Origin: Oxalobacteraceae bacterium OTU3CAMAD1
Lineage (GTDB): Bacteria; Pseudomonadota; Gammaproteobacteria; Burkholderiales; Burkholderiaceae_D
Direction: 5' to 3'
DNA: 64,000 nt
Assembly (NCBI GenBank): GCA_024123915.1
Contig: CP099650.1
Location: 7,130,001-7,194,000, forward strand
The position numbers were made by a program, and so were the translations under genes. The number at the start of each line of letters is the position of its first letter. Within the stretch, counting starts at the first letter, position 1. Under the pieces are notes generated by a model. It had not been told where the DNA came from, ran no database searches, and was given only the letters and a program-made list of their open reading frames with translations. This document shows positions 62,717 through 64,000 of the stretch, piece by piece.

Positions 62717-64000
62717 TTACTTGCTGTCTTTGACTTCTTTGAAGTCGGCGTCGACCACGTCGTCCTGCGGCTTGGCCTGTTCGGCGCCAGCGCCGGCGCC
62801 CGGACCACCCTGGCCGCCTTCAGCACCGCCGGCCGCAGCCTGCTGCGCCTGCATGTCGGCGTACATCTTCTCGCCCAGCTTCTGCGAAGCGGTCGACAGC
62901 GCGGCCACTTTGGCGTCGATATCGGCCTTGTCGCCCGACTTGATCGAACCTTCCAGTTCGGTGATCGCAGCTTCGATCGCCTCTTTCTCGCCCGCTTCCA
63001 GCTTGTCGCCGTATTCGGTCAGCGACTTGCGGGTCGAGTGCACCAGCGCGTCGGCCTGGTTGCGCGATTCGGCCAGCTCTTTCACTTTCTTGTCTTCTTC
63101 GGCGTTGACTTCGGCGTCCTTCACCATCTTCTGGATTTCCGCCTCGGTCAGGCCGGAGTTGGCCTTGATCGTGATCTTGTTCTCTTTGCCGGTGGCCTTG
63201 TCTTTCGCGCCGACGTGCAAAATGCCGTTGGCGTCGATGTCGAAGGTCACTTCGATCTGTGGCGTGCCGCGCGATGCCGGCGGGATGCCTTCCAGATTGA
63301 ATTCGCCCAGGCCCTTGTTACCGGCGGCGATTTCGCGCTCACCCTGATAGACCTTGATGGTCACGGCAGGCTGGTTGTCGTCGGCCGTCGAGAACACTTG
63401 CGAGAACTTGGTCGGAATCGTCGTGTTCTTGTGGATCATCTTGGTCATCACGCCGCCCAGGGTTTCGATACCCAGCGACAGAGGCGTCACGTCCAGCAGC
63501 AGCAAGTCCTTGCGCTCGCCCGACAGCACGGAACCTTGAATCGCTGCGCCGACGGCGACCGCTTCGTCCGGATTCACGTCTTTGCGCGGATCCTTGCCGA
63601 AGAACTCTTTAACTTTTTCCTGCACCTTAGGCATACGGGTCATACCGCCGACCAGGATGATGTCGTCGATGTCGGACACTTTGACGCCGGCGTCCTTGAT
63701 CGCCATGCGGCATGGCTCCATGGTCGCGTTGATCAGTTCCTCGACCAGCGATTCCAGTTTGGCGCGGGTCATCTTCAGGGTCAGGTGGACCGGCGCGCCG
63801 TTCGCCATGGCGATGTACGGCTCGTTGATTTCGGTCTGCTGCGACGACGACAGTTCGATCTTCGCGCGCTCGGCCGAAGCCTTGATGCGCTGCAGGGCGA
63901 TCGGATCTTTTTTCAGATCCAGGCCGTTGATCTTCTTGAACTCGTCGATGATGTAATCGATGATGCGCTGGTCGAAGTCTTCGCCGCCCAGGAAGGTGTC
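62717..64000 (-). CDS. dnaK: Chaperone protein DnaK, C-terminal two thirds (cut by window end)
   Basis: The frame is open to the last base, so the N-terminus lies outside. The 427 visible codons begin in the nucleotide-binding domain ([50 protein letters not shown]), continue through the linker [16 protein letters not shown] and the substrate-binding domain ([18 protein letters not shown]), and end with a helical lid and the tail [16 protein letters not shown], whose acidic end is typical. It is the ATP-driven Hsp70. dnaJ follows on the same strand. Confidence 0.97.
   Translation of the reverse strand, partial: DTFLGGEDFDQRIIDYIIDEFKKINGLDLKKDPIALQRIKASAERAKIELSSSQQTEINEPYIAMANGAPVHLTLKMTRAKLESLVEELINATMEPCRMAIKDAGVKVSDIDDIILVGGMTRMPKVQEKVKEFFGKDPRKDVNPDEAVAVGAAIQGSVLSGERKDLLLLDVTPLSLGIETLGGVMTKMIHKNTTIPTKFSQVFSTADDNQPAVTIKVYQGEREIAAGNKGLGEFNLEGIPPASRGTPQIEVTFDIDANGILHVGAKDKATGKENKITIKANSGLTEAEIQKMVKDAEVNAEEDKKVKELAESRNQADALVHSTRKSLTEYGDKLEAGEKEAIEAAITELEGSIKSGDKADIDAKVAALSTASQKLGEKMYADMQAQQAAAGGAEGGQGGPGAGAGAEQAKPQDDVVDADFKEVKDSK

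Overview
The window looks like chromosomal DNA from a Burkholderiales betaproteobacterium, most likely an Oxalobacteraceae of the Massilia/Duganella/Janthinobacterium type. The GC content is high. The housekeeping block purM / hda - HAD - pcnB - folK - panB, a PEP-CTERM protein, a PPi-type phosphofructokinase and a large polyamine and nitrate gene repertoire all fit this. The genus is an inference from gene content, not from a marker gene. Both ends cut genes: a histidine kinase on the left and dnaK on the right.

Layout. 1-2.8 kb: end of a sensor kinase and a two-gene VC_2705-type sodium/solute symporter. 2.9-9.1 kb: three tandem paralogous exported S9 peptidases. 9.2-17.7 kb: PPi-phosphofructokinase, pgeF, an exported alpha/beta hydrolase, purM (minus), then hda-HAD-pcnB-folK-panB. 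17.8-23.7 kb: a PEP-CTERM protein and a pentose-phosphate cluster, with tkt convergent to an overlapping gnd-HAD-tal operon. 23.8-37.7 kb (all minus): a polyamine catabolism region with puuD, four glutamine-synthetase-like ligases, two class III aminotransferases, an aldehyde dehydrogenase and potGHI transporter genes without a substrate-binding protein gene. 37.7-51 kb (all minus): a nitrate assimilation regulon, narK-nirB-nirD-nasB-like-nasC, a small NarX/PilJ-like sensor protein, nrtABD and nasT. 51-54.7 kb: a NitT/TauT-family ABC importer with a TauD-like dioxygenase. 55-60.6 kb: a lower-GC type VI secretion cassette (VgrG, effector, putative immunity protein, PAAR, small membrane protein). 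60.7-64 kb: carbonic anhydrase, dnaJ and dnaK.

The main finding is the control of nitrate assimilation. The narK and nrtA transcripts each have a sigma-54 promoter matching TGGCAC-N5-TTGCA. From the predicted start sites the leaders are 140 and 141 nt. Each leader carries three candidate hairpins with a six-base loop that has A at position 1 and G at position 4, the pattern recognised by ANTAR proteins. Each then ends in an intrinsic terminator whose 5' arm overlaps the last hairpin. The ANTAR protein NasT is encoded next door. No NasS-like sensor is in the window. Instead, the nrt operon ends in a soluble protein with a NarX-like P-box, which is a candidate nitrate input for NasT.

Other notable items are a near-duplicate glutamine-synthetase homologue (36303-37673) that has lost a predicted metal-ligand glutamate, a family of nested palindromic repeats at three intergenic sites, and the T6SS effector/immunity pair.
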